The notes under the pieces were generated by a model. It did not search any database, had not been told where the DNA came from, and saw nothing but the letters and a program-made list of their open reading frames with translations. This document shows, piece by piece, positions 1-6,259 of a stretch of DNA of 6,314 nt (within the stretch, counting starts at the first letter, position 1; the number at the start of each line of letters is the position of its first letter). This DNA is from Planctomycetia bacterium (lineage in GTDB: Bacteria; Planctomycetota; UBA11346). The stretch is from positions 1 through 6,314 of the forward strand of contig SYDV01000270.1 of the NCBI GenBank assembly GCA_005801395.1. The letters run 5' to 3'. The position numbers were made by a program, and so were the translations under genes.

Positions 1-36
1 AAAAGCCTCGATATAAGGTCAAAGATGAATAGGCCA

Positions 37-303
37 TTAAACCGGAGCAGAGGGAACAGGAGGTGGAGCGGCAACAAAGGCGGTAGTAAAGCGGACAGGG
101 CGAGATTCCGATCGACCATAGTAATCAATGGTGGTAAACGTCAGCATCATACTCCCGCCATCGTTATTAATGGCAGTCACTTGATGAGAAAAAGTTTTGT
201 CGTCATTTAAGGTAATCTCAGTGGAGCCTACTAAAACTTTAGCAACGCGACTATGGACTTGCCCACGTAGAGTTAGTTTTGTTTCGGTAATCGTGTCAGG
301 CAT
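37..303 (-). CDS. Small hypothetical protein with Ig-like (beta-sandwich) character
   Basis: A complete 88-residue reading frame from ATG (complement of 301-303) to TAA (complement of 37-39). A strong GAGGA ribosome binding site (complement of 311-315) sits 7 bases upstream of the start, which supports real translation. Residues about 6-72 show alternating strand-like segments: LTLRGQV, AKVLVGSTEITL, DKTFSHQV, SMMLTFTTIDYYGRSES. The order 'G-x-V ... V-x-V ... D-x-T-F ... T-x-x-D-x-x-G' resembles small bacterial Ig-like or Glucodextranase-B-like beta-sandwich modules. Residues 75-88 are a Pro/Ala/Val-rich tail (APPPVPSAPV). No signal peptide, membrane helix or cysteine is present, so export is not evident. 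I do not recognise a specific family. The fold is inferred from pattern alone and the function is unknown. It is divergent from the glycosyltransferase operon, but nothing ties it to that pathway. Confidence 0.7.
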   Translation of the reverse strand: MPDTITETKLTLRGQVHSRVAKVLVGSTEITLNDDKTFSHQVTAINNDGGSMMLTFTTIDYYGRSESRPVRFTTAFVAAPPPVPSAPV

Positions 304-560
304 AATGTGCTCCTCAACGAAATTGGTGTGAGTTGACTAGGTGTGCGACTGAAATTGGATCAATGGCTGATCAACGGCTATTGAAGGTATCTGAACTTGG
401 GCGTCAGCATCATGGTGATGGATGCCCAGGCTACTAAGGAACTGAAAAAAATTACTGTCCGGTACACACACGGCAGCGATAAATTCTTAAAACATCGACA
501 GAAATGATTGTATAGACATGATTTGCGATGTTAGTGTTGCAATTTGCGAACGCTTGAGGT
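304..560. other. Divergent intergenic region
   Basis: This region separates the minus-strand 88-residue gene from the plus-strand glycosyltransferase operon, so it should carry promoters for both. The left end holds the ribosome binding site of the small gene. The right end holds a weak promoter-like pair for the operon (see 495-522). Two very short plus-strand frames (363-437, 24 residues; 412-507, 31 residues) have no ribosome binding site and I do not call them genes. No convincing hairpin, riboswitch or repeat was seen. Confidence 0.5.
495..522 (+). promoter_or_regulatory. Possible sigma-70 promoter for the glycosyltransferase operon
   Basis: TCGACA at 495-500 matches 5 of 6 bases of the -35 consensus. 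CATGAT at 517-522 matches 4 of 6 bases of the -10 consensus, and the spacer is 16 bases. Initiation would fall near 528-530, upstream of every candidate start of the glycosyltransferase. This is a by-eye match in AT-rich DNA and is weak evidence. Confidence 0.3.
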
Positions 561-582
561 GTGTGCTCATGTTCAATCACTA

Positions 583-595
583 AGGAAGGTAAATG
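583..595 (+). promoter_or_regulatory. Strong ribosome binding site leading into an out-of-frame ATG
   Basis: AAGGAAGG at 582-590 followed by ATG at 593-595 is the best Shine-Dalgarno/start pair near the 5' end of the glycosyltransferase. The ATG is not in the glycosyltransferase frame. It opens a 73-codon frame ending at 814 that overlaps the real gene. It could drive a leader peptide whose translation is coupled to the main gene, or it could mark a frameshift or base error near the gene start. The site is clear; its role is unresolved. Confidence 0.4.
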
Positions 596-617
596 GCGTT
601 TCTGGTCTGTTGCCGCA

Positions 618-2078
618 ATGATGACGAACACAATTACCGACGTTATGACCTCGTTGGGTTCAGAGCAAAGTTTAGCTGTGCGTACCGGTTCAGGTGCTCG
701 GTTTTGGTGGTTTTTGTGCCTAATAGTGATGTTACTGCTCGTGGTTATGTTAGCTGCTTTCACGTTGGGTTCACCGTGGTCATGGTTGGTTGGTCTGACC
801 TATATTATTTATGAAAGTTGGCTAACGGGTCATTTGTTCTTGAATAGTAGACGAGCGATCATTGATAGCGGGCCTGTGACGCTGGCACCGATGATTACGA
901 GTTCGATTTCATTGGATAACCAAAACGTTACGGAATTAGGCATTACTATTTTGATCGCTGCGCGGAATGAACGGAGTGGTTTGCCAGCTACACTCGCAGC
1001 CTTGCACCAACAATTATCCGCCAATGATAATATTATCATAATTGATGATGGCTCAACTGATGACACGTTAAGTTGGTTGACCAAGGAATATTCAATTAAT
1101 TGGCAAGGTGATCATGGTCACAGTAAGAATGTTCCACATTTGCAGGTCTTGCGCCAAGAAAATCGTGGTAAAGCCCGGTCGCTAAATCGAGCCTTGGCTC
1201 AAACCAATTCGGACGTGGTGTTGACGTTGGATGCCGACACCATTGCTGGTCCAGGTGCTATTTCTGCCGTGCGACAGACTTTTTGTGGTACTGAAGTTGT
1301 GGCGGCGTGCGGTGTGCTAACAACCATTTGTCAGTATGGTTGGTCTTCATGGTTTTTCGGAATATTCCAACATTTAGAATATGGTCGAAGTTATTTATGG
1401 CGTATGGGCTGGACGCGTGCACAAACCTTAGTGTTGGTTTCTGGCGCCTTCGCGGCTTTTCGTCGGTCTGCCGTTGTCGCTGTCGGTGGATTTGATCCGA
1501 CCAGTAAAGTCGAAGATTATGAATTATTGTTTCGTCTGAATCGTGCGGCTGCAAATCAAGGCAATCAATGTCGTGTGGTCGTTATGCCGGAAGCTCGAGC
1601 CATTACGGATGTTCCTGGGACCATTAGACAATTCTTACGTCAGCGTTCGCGCTGGTTTGCTGGCTTTATTGAAACCATGGTTCGTCATCGTGATTTAGTG
1701 GGCGACGCACGCTGCGGACGCCTCGGAACTGTGCATTTACTGTTAAAAACCATTGATCTGGTGTTGCCGCTTTATGGCTTATTCGCCTTATTGGTTTTAA
1801 TATTCTTTATCCTTAGTGGTGGAGATATTCATCCGGTAATCGTGTGGGTGTTATGCGCTAAGTTGGCTTACGATCTTGGTATTCATTTATGGAGTATGTC
1901 GTTGCATCGCTGGTGGCAGGGGGGCCAAGGTGTGACGTTCTTGACGGTAATGGCGACTATTAGTGAGCCGATATTATTTCAGCCATTACGTCAGTTGGGC
2001 GCAGCGCTTGGTTGGATTGCTTTTTTGCGTGGTCATATCGACTGGTCACCGCAACGACCTGTGGAGAAATCAAAATGA
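618..2078 (+). CDS. Membrane-bound family 2 glycosyltransferase, processive polysaccharide synthase type (YaiP/PgaC-like)
   Basis: Predicted inner-membrane enzyme that polymerises sugars from a nucleotide-sugar donor on the cytoplasmic face. Numbered from ATG 618 (486 residues): two N-terminal membrane segments lie at about 28-49 and 51-74. The GT-A domain starts with ITILIAARNE (about 109-118). It contains DDGS (143-146), the metal-binding DAD (205-207), VSGAFAAFRR (about 274-283), the acceptor-site ED in VEDYEL (Glu299, Asp300) and QRSRW (342-346). The Q-x-x-R-W type motif is typical of processive synthases such as PgaC, BcsA and hyaluronan synthase. Hydrophobic segments at about 374-400 and 406-427, plus a re-entrant-looking stretch near 438-471, complete the usual layout. 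No PilZ domain is present. The start is uncertain. The frame is open from GTG 561 (505 residues), but the GAGG there lies only 1 base from the GTG. ATG 618, 621 and 645 lack a ribosome binding site. The stop overlaps the next gene's ATG (ATGA), indicating an operon. Sugar specificity cannot be read from sequence. Confidence 0.88.
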   Translation: MMTNTITDVMTSLGSEQSLAVRTGSGARFWWFLCLIVMLLLVVMLAAFTLGSPWSWLVGLTYIIYESWLTGHLFLNSRRAIIDSGPVTLAPMITSSISLDNQNVTELGITILIAARNERSGLPATLAALHQQLSANDNIIIIDDGSTDDTLSWLTKEYSINWQGDHGHSKNVPHLQVLRQENRGKARSLNRALAQTNSDVVLTLDADTIAGPGAISAVRQTFCGTEVVAACGVLTTICQYGWSSWFFGIFQHLEYGRSYLWRMGWTRAQTLVLVSGAFAAFRRSAVVAVGGFDPTSKVEDYELLFRLNRAAANQGNQCRVVVMPEARAITDVPGTIRQFLRQRSRWFAGFIETMVRHRDLVGDARCGRLGTVHLLLKTIDLVLPLYGLFALLVLIFFILSGGDIHPVIVWVLCAKLAYDLGIHLWSMSLHRWWQGGQGVTFLTVMATISEPILFQPLRQLGAALGWIAFLRGHIDWSPQRPVEKSK

Positions 2079-3289
2079 GATTACTACCGAGTACAAATAA
2101 CCACTCAATTACTTTGGTGTCATCACTGTTGATTTTATCAGTTGTCACTTTGCATGCTGCTACGATGGAGGAAGGCCTTGCTTTTAAAAAGGCTGAAAAT
2201 TTCTCCGCCGCCGCCCAAATATTTCGCGAAGTAATGAAAGCGAACCCAAATAATAGCGATGCAATCGAACAATTGGCAACGGTTACGGGATGGATGGGCG
2301 ATCACGTTGGCGCATTAGCACTGTGGGAGCAAGCGATTGCCAAATTTCCTCAGCGGGGATTGCCAAAAGTTGGACGTGCGCGGGTCTTATATTGGCTGTC
2401 ACGATTAGACGATGCGCAAGTGGCGATCGATCAAGCCTTAGTGGTGGTGAAGAATGATCCGGAAACCTTCGAATTAGCCGGTGATATTGCACGTGCGCGC
2501 CACGATCATCAAACGGCGTATTTGCATTACCAAGAAGCATTGCGGCTTAATCCACAGGCGACGGCTGGCGCTAAGACGGCGGGGCTTATTTTACCATTGT
2601 TGTGGCGCATTGATGTGGGGGCAATGTTTGATGATTATCATCCAGCAAGCAGCACCGTGGTACAGCGCGGCCATGAGCAAACGGGATATGCCCAAATAGG
2701 ACGTCGCATTACGAAGGATGTAACTCTGGCCGGTGGGGCGGAATATTCACATCAATTTGGCTTAGTCGATTGGCGATTTAATGGCGAAGCTTATTGGACG
2801 GCGCGCGATAATTTAATGATTAACGTGCGTGGTGCAATAACTCCGGAAGCCGAAGTATTATCGAATTGGGATGCGCTCATCGGCGCTGATTGGCAAGCCT
2901 ATGATATGGCGGCTGGTTTGATCGCGGTTAAAACCTCTGATTATGACGCGGAAAGAATCGTGACCTTCGCCCCAGGAGTTCGCGTTGGCTCCACGATCAC
3001 CGCAGAAGCGCGAATATTTTATACCATCAGTGACGTCAACGCGGATACCCGCGCTGGAATGATTAAGTTTTCCACGCGCGTCGCCGAACGTTGGCAGCCG
3101 TATGTATTAGGCAGTTACGGCGAAGAAAATCAGCCGCCCGTTGGCGTAGCAAAAACCGCCAGCGTAGCGGCAGGTACCTTGGTAACGCTCACTCGGGCTT
3201 GGAGCCTACGCCTGGATTCGCTCTATGAATGGCGAGAAGCGATTCATCAACGCTACTCGTTGGGTGGCGGAATAACTTATCGATTTTAG
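2075..3289 (+). CDS. Exported TPR and outer-membrane beta-barrel protein, YaiO family
   Basis: A 404-residue protein. ATG 2075 is chosen because GGAG (2063-2066) lies 8 bases upstream, the ATGA overlap couples it to the glycosyltransferase, and it opens directly into a signal peptide. That peptide has a short N-region with one Arg, a hydrophobic core SITLVSSLLILSVVTL, and probable cleavage after LHA at about residue 28. A frame extension back to 2012 would destroy the signal peptide. Residues about 30-165 form three to four TPR-like helical repeats (for example 'EGLAFKKAENFSAAAQIFRE' and 'YLHYQEALRLNP'). Residues about 175-404 show alternating amphipathic strands ending in LGGGITYRF. The terminal Phe is a typical outer-membrane barrel assembly signal. 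This TPR plus barrel arrangement fits YaiO-domain proteins and recalls PgaA. The likely role is moving the polymer made by the upstream synthase through the periplasm and outer membrane. The role is inferred from neighbour and architecture only. Confidence 0.85.
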   Translation: MRLLPSTNNHSITLVSSLLILSVVTLHAATMEEGLAFKKAENFSAAAQIFREVMKANPNNSDAIEQLATVTGWMGDHVGALALWEQAIAKFPQRGLPKVGRARVLYWLSRLDDAQVAIDQALVVVKNDPETFELAGDIARARHDHQTAYLHYQEALRLNPQATAGAKTAGLILPLLWRIDVGAMFDDYHPASSTVVQRGHEQTGYAQIGRRITKDVTLAGGAEYSHQFGLVDWRFNGEAYWTARDNLMINVRGAITPEAEVLSNWDALIGADWQAYDMAAGLIAVKTSDYDAERIVTFAPGVRVGSTITAEARIFYTISDVNADTRAGMIKFSTRVAERWQPYVLGSYGEENQPPVGVAKTASVAAGTLVTLTRAWSLRLDSLYEWREAIHQRYSLGGGITYRF

Positions 3290-3372
3290 TCGCATTCTCG
3301 ATCAAACTACTCTGGTATGGCAATGGCGTGAGGGATTGTTGGGATGAATTCTCGCCATCATGGTTGTGCCGT
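3290..3372. terminator. Convergent intergenic gap with a weak hairpin
   Basis: The YaiO-like gene and pckG end tail to tail here. ATGGCG-T-GAG (3323-3332) can pair with CTCGCCAT (3351-3358) with one bulged base and an 18-base loop. No T-tract follows on either strand, so this is not a canonical intrinsic terminator. Termination for both genes would be expected in or near this gap on positional grounds. Confidence 0.25.
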
Positions 3373-5205
3373 TCAAGTTGATTGCGGCAGTCCTAAGCGC
3401 GAGCGCAGTAATTCACGTTCGTAGACTAGCTCTTTAGGCATGCGATTTGACAGTTGTTCGAATAACGAACTTTGCAGGTCTATTTCCTGTCTCCATTCTT
3501 CGCTGTTGATGTGCTGGGCCTGAGCAAATTGGTTTTCATGGTAATTATTCATGCCACTTAGATCAATGCCGCCGGGTTCGGGCATCCAGCCAAGTGGAGT
3601 TTCTTCGCCGATGCTGCGACCGTGGCAGCGGTCGATGATCCATTTGAGGATACGCATATTGTCGCAGAATCCCGGCCACTGAAAACGACCGGAGTCGTCT
3701 TTGCGAAACCAATTGACGTGGAAAATACGCGGTGGGTGGGTTAATTTTTTCCCCACCTGCAACCAATGGGAAAAATAATCGCCCATGTTGTAGCCGCAAA
3801 ATGGTAACATGGCCATAGGATCACGGCGTACTTGACCGATTGCGCCAGCGGCAGCGGCGGTCATTTCACTGCCCATAGTGGCGCCTAAATATACGCCGTG
3901 GGCCCAATTAAAGGCCTGCATAATGACGGGGTACGTTGAAGCACGTCGTCCACCAAAAATAATAGCGGAAATCGGTACGCCTTGCGGATCATTCGCTTGT
4001 GGGGACAAACTTGGATTATTGATCATCGGCGCGCAAAATCGGCTATTAGGATGTGCTGCCTTCGTTTCAGATTTTGGTGTCCACGGTTGACCTTTCCAAT
4101 CCAAGCAAGCGAGCGGCGCGGTGCCATCCATGCCTTCCCACCACACATCGCCGTCATGCGTAAGAGCGACATTGGTGAAAATGGTATTTTTCGCCACGGT
4201 ATCCATGGCCATGGGGTTGGTTAGACGGTTAGTCCCAGGCGCAACGCCGAAATAACCGTTTTCCGGATTAATGGCGTATAATTTGCCATCGGCACCTGGG
4301 CGCATCCAGGCGATGTCGTCTCCGACGGTCCATATTTTCCAGCCGTTAAATGATAATGGTGGGATGAGCATGGCGAAATTTGTTTTGCCACAGGCGCTGG
4401 GAAAAGCGGCTGCCACATAGGTTTTTTCGCCAGTTGGGGATTCTACTCCCATAATTAGCATATGCTCAGCCAACCAGCCTTCTTGTTTTCCTAGCCATGA
4501 ACCTAAACGCAGCGCAAGACATTTTTTACCTAATAAAACATTTCCGCCATAATTTGAATTAGTGGAAATAATGGTGTTATCTTGTGGGAAATGCGCGATC
4601 CAACGATCAGCGGGATTTATCGCTAACATGCAATGGAGTCCGCGGCTAAAAACACCTTGTTCGCCTAATTCTTTCCAGGCGATGGTTCCCATGCGCGTCA
4701 TGGTGCGCATGCTTAACACCACATAAAGACTGTCGGTTATTTCCACGCCGATTTTGGTGAGAGGTGAGCCAGGTGGCCCCATAATATAGGGAATGACGTA
4801 CATGGTGCGCCCACGCATCGCACCGGTGGTGAGTGTGCGTAATCGTTCATACATGACGTGTGGTTCCATCCAATTATTGGTGGGACCCGCTTCGTCTTTC
4901 GTTGTGGTGCAAATGTAGGTGCGATCTTCAACGCGAGCGACATCACTTGGATGCGAACGGTGGTAATAACAGCCTGGGTGGCGTTTTTGATTGAGCGGTG
5001 TGAGAATACCTGCATTTACAGCTTGGCGTAGAAATTCGTTGTTTTCAGCCTCGCTTCCATCACACCAGTGAACTTGCTGTGGTTGGCAATGCCGTGCGCT
5101 TTCAGACACAAAATGCAAAACTCCGGCGTGGTGCGTTGGCGCGGCTGAAAATTCAATGCGATTTGTGCTGTCATCTGGGGACAATGAGGATGGAGCGCTA
5201 AACAT
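3373..5205 (-). CDS. pckG: Phosphoenolpyruvate carboxykinase (GTP)
   Basis: Cytosolic enzyme interconverting oxaloacetate plus GTP and phosphoenolpyruvate plus CO2 plus GDP, the entry step of gluconeogenesis or an anaplerotic step. The 610 residues match the usual length of about 600 for the GTP class, and the protein reads closely along the animal and bacterial GTP-type enzymes, not the ATP-type PckA. Visible sites are Arg91 in the PEP/oxaloacetate-binding stretch HPSDVARVE, NYGGNVLLGKKC (218-229) with metal-ligand Lys226/227, and EGWLAEHML with His248. The P-loop FPSACGKTN (268-276) carries the reactive Cys272. GDDIAW (295-300) supplies metal-binding Asp. Arg389 lies in HPNSRF, FGGRR is at 417-421, and the guanine-binding Phe trio is Phe500, Phe508 and Phe513. 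No key residue is missing. The ATG start follows an AAGGGAT ribosome binding site. The gene lies 131 bases downstream of the hemerythrin-like gene on the same strand. Confidence 0.98.
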   Translation of the reverse strand: MFSAPSSLSPDDSTNRIEFSAAPTHHAGVLHFVSESARHCQPQQVHWCDGSEAENNEFLRQAVNAGILTPLNQKRHPGCYYHRSHPSDVARVEDRTYICTTTKDEAGPTNNWMEPHVMYERLRTLTTGAMRGRTMYVIPYIMGPPGSPLTKIGVEITDSLYVVLSMRTMTRMGTIAWKELGEQGVFSRGLHCMLAINPADRWIAHFPQDNTIISTNSNYGGNVLLGKKCLALRLGSWLGKQEGWLAEHMLIMGVESPTGEKTYVAAAFPSACGKTNFAMLIPPLSFNGWKIWTVGDDIAWMRPGADGKLYAINPENGYFGVAPGTNRLTNPMAMDTVAKNTIFTNVALTHDGDVWWEGMDGTAPLACLDWKGQPWTPKSETKAAHPNSRFCAPMINNPSLSPQANDPQGVPISAIIFGGRRASTYPVIMQAFNWAHGVYLGATMGSEMTAAAAGAIGQVRRDPMAMLPFCGYNMGDYFSHWLQVGKKLTHPPRIFHVNWFRKDDSGRFQWPGFCDNMRILKWIIDRCHGRSIGEETPLGWMPEPGGIDLSGMNNYHENQFAQAQHINSEEWRQEIDLQSSLFEQLSNRMPKELVYERELLRSRLGLPQST

Positions 5206-5336
5206 GATGAATCCCTTAAACTGGGTGTTGCCTCAAGGCTATATCAATACAGAGACTAAGCGATGTTCACTTGGGTAAACCAAAACAACCGTGTGCTCTG
5301 ATTTTATTTAATTACAGGTCAATCCGGAGATAATTA
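5206..5336 (-). promoter_or_regulatory. Upstream region of pckG
   Basis: A 131-base gap between the hemerythrin-like stop and the pckG start. The start-proximal end carries the pckG ribosome binding site (AAGGG, complement of 5213-5218). On the minus strand an isolated TTGACC and AT-rich stretches such as TAATTAAATAAAAT occur, but I cannot pair a -35 and -10 with correct spacing. No terminator-like hairpin follows the hemerythrin-like gene, so readthrough into pckG is possible. A promoter is expected here but is not resolved. Confidence 0.3.
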
Positions 5337-6170
5337 TTAGTGAGACGTGGTGGTCGTCTTCATTCTGCGACTTAGTATAAGGTCAGCAGTAAATAATGCG
5401 GCCGGCAATAGAATTTCATTTTCGGTACGGGTGTGCTGAACCAAATCGTCACGCATGGCAGTGAGACCAGCTTTGACGATAGGAATATCTGGATCGTTGA
5501 TGAATGAGGCGCGTTGGGCAAGGTGGTGTAGGCGTTCAACATCATCGACCGTTTCTAAGTGGCCAGCGGCCATAAAATGCAACGAGTCGCGCGCGTTTTC
5601 ATCAATACTTTCACCGGGATGGTGAGAACATTGATCTAAAAGAAGGCAAAGCGGAAATGCTTCCAGTTCTTCTTGTAAAATATGGACGAGCAGTGAGTCG
5701 CGTAATAAATCGAAGCCAGTGGCTAATTCATGTAGCTCACGCTGTTGGTTGGTGTGTGCTAATCGTTTAATTAAATAATTGAGGCGCGTTAATTCCCAGC
5801 GTAATGGTTGATGATGGTGTTGTAAGATATGTGCGACTAATTCATCAATTCCAGCGGAAGTCCAATCTTCTTGCCGTGCTGGTGACTTGGGTTTTGCTGA
5901 GCGTGCGAATTCTTCTAACGCCCAGGTCGGGTTCGTGCACCAATTGCCCAAGGGTAAATCCCAGCCAAAACCAATGCGTTCACAAACGGCGTCTAATTCA
6001 GGATAAGCGGCAATAAAATCCGCACGTTTGTCACGTAATGAAAAGCTGAAACCAGTTCGATTATTTTCCAAGCGACGAGCAGTGAAAGTAGATAGCCGAT
6101 CGGGAATCGGACTTTGAAGAGCGAGCAATTTAGCCTGAACGATGCGCGTGCTGGGGGGCTGATCAGACAT
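5337..6170 (-). CDS. Hemerythrin-like di-iron protein related to YtfE/RIC/ScdA
   Basis: A 277-residue soluble protein. Residues about 106-262 follow the hemerythrin four-helix pattern of YtfE/ScdA, which repair iron-sulfur clusters damaged by nitric oxide or oxidants. The helix opening DELVAHILQHHH aligns by eye with YtfE's first ligand helix and gives His120. LLVHILQEELEAFP gives His163 and Glu167, the AAGHLETVDD region gives His204, and DLVQHTRTENEILLP gives His246 and Glu250. All six expected iron ligands therefore seem present. The N-terminal part (about 50-92, YPELDAVCERIGFGW...NWCTNPTWALEEFARSA) resembles the DUF542/ScdA_N or DUF1858 domains that often precede such modules. However, the paired-Cys motif of ScdA_N is absent; single Cys63 and Cys78 remain. 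The first 50 residues are unassigned. The ATG is supported by GGAG (complement of 6178-6181) 7 bases upstream. The repair role is a family-level inference; oxygen or NO sensing is an alternative. Confidence 0.75.
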   Translation of the reverse strand: MSDQPPSTRIVQAKLLALQSPIPDRLSTFTARRLENNRTGFSFSLRDKRADFIAAYPELDAVCERIGFGWDLPLGNWCTNPTWALEEFARSAKPKSPARQEDWTSAGIDELVAHILQHHHQPLRWELTRLNYLIKRLAHTNQQRELHELATGFDLLRDSLLVHILQEELEAFPLCLLLDQCSHHPGESIDENARDSLHFMAAGHLETVDDVERLHHLAQRASFINDPDIPIVKAGLTAMRDDLVQHTRTENEILLPAALFTADLILSRRMKTTTTSH

Positions 6171-6217
6171 GGCGCGGCTCCAATGACACTAGGCTAGCGC
6201 TTGATAAAAAATATAAA

Positions 6218-6235
6218 GATAAACTTATCCTGATA
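6218..6235. promoter_or_regulatory. Overlapping GATA/TATC palindromes, possible operator of the hemerythrin-like gene
   Basis: GATAA-AC-TTATC (6218-6229) is a perfect 5-base inverted repeat. It shares TATC with a second one, TATC-CT-GATA (6226-6235). They lie 48-65 bases upstream of the minus-strand start at 6170, in an AT-rich stretch where a promoter is expected. The arrangement resembles a repressor site, but it does not match the NsrR or FNR consensus as I know them. Short palindromes in AT-rich DNA can arise by chance. Confidence 0.25.
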
Positions 6236-6259
6236 TAGACAGGGCGTTGAATTTGACTC

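Noticed and set aside
363..437. A 24-codon plus-strand frame starting at ATG 363.
   Set aside because: No ribosome binding site and no recognisable content; it overlaps the likely promoter region.
412..507. A 31-codon plus-strand frame (MVMDAQATKELKK...) in the divergent intergenic region.
   Set aside because: The residue composition looks protein-like, but there is no ribosome binding site, it is very short, and it could arise by chance.
452..763. 103-residue minus-strand frame across the glycosyltransferase 5' end.
   Set aside because: Antisense shadow with no ribosome binding site or domain pattern; the plus-strand enzyme explains this DNA.
593..814. 73-residue frame overlapping the start of the glycosyltransferase, considered as a separate gene.
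   Set aside because: It has a good ribosome binding site, but the translated product shows no motif and lies across the first membrane segments of the real gene. It is kept as a finding, not as a CDS.
5230..5239. GCCT-CA-AGGC near the pckG start as a hairpin.
   Set aside because: The loop is too small for a 4-base stem and no attenuator or T-tract follows.
5271..5283. TTGG-GTAAA-CCAA inverted repeat upstream of pckG as an operator.
   Set aside because: Only 4-base arms, no second copy and no match to a known regulator site; chance level.
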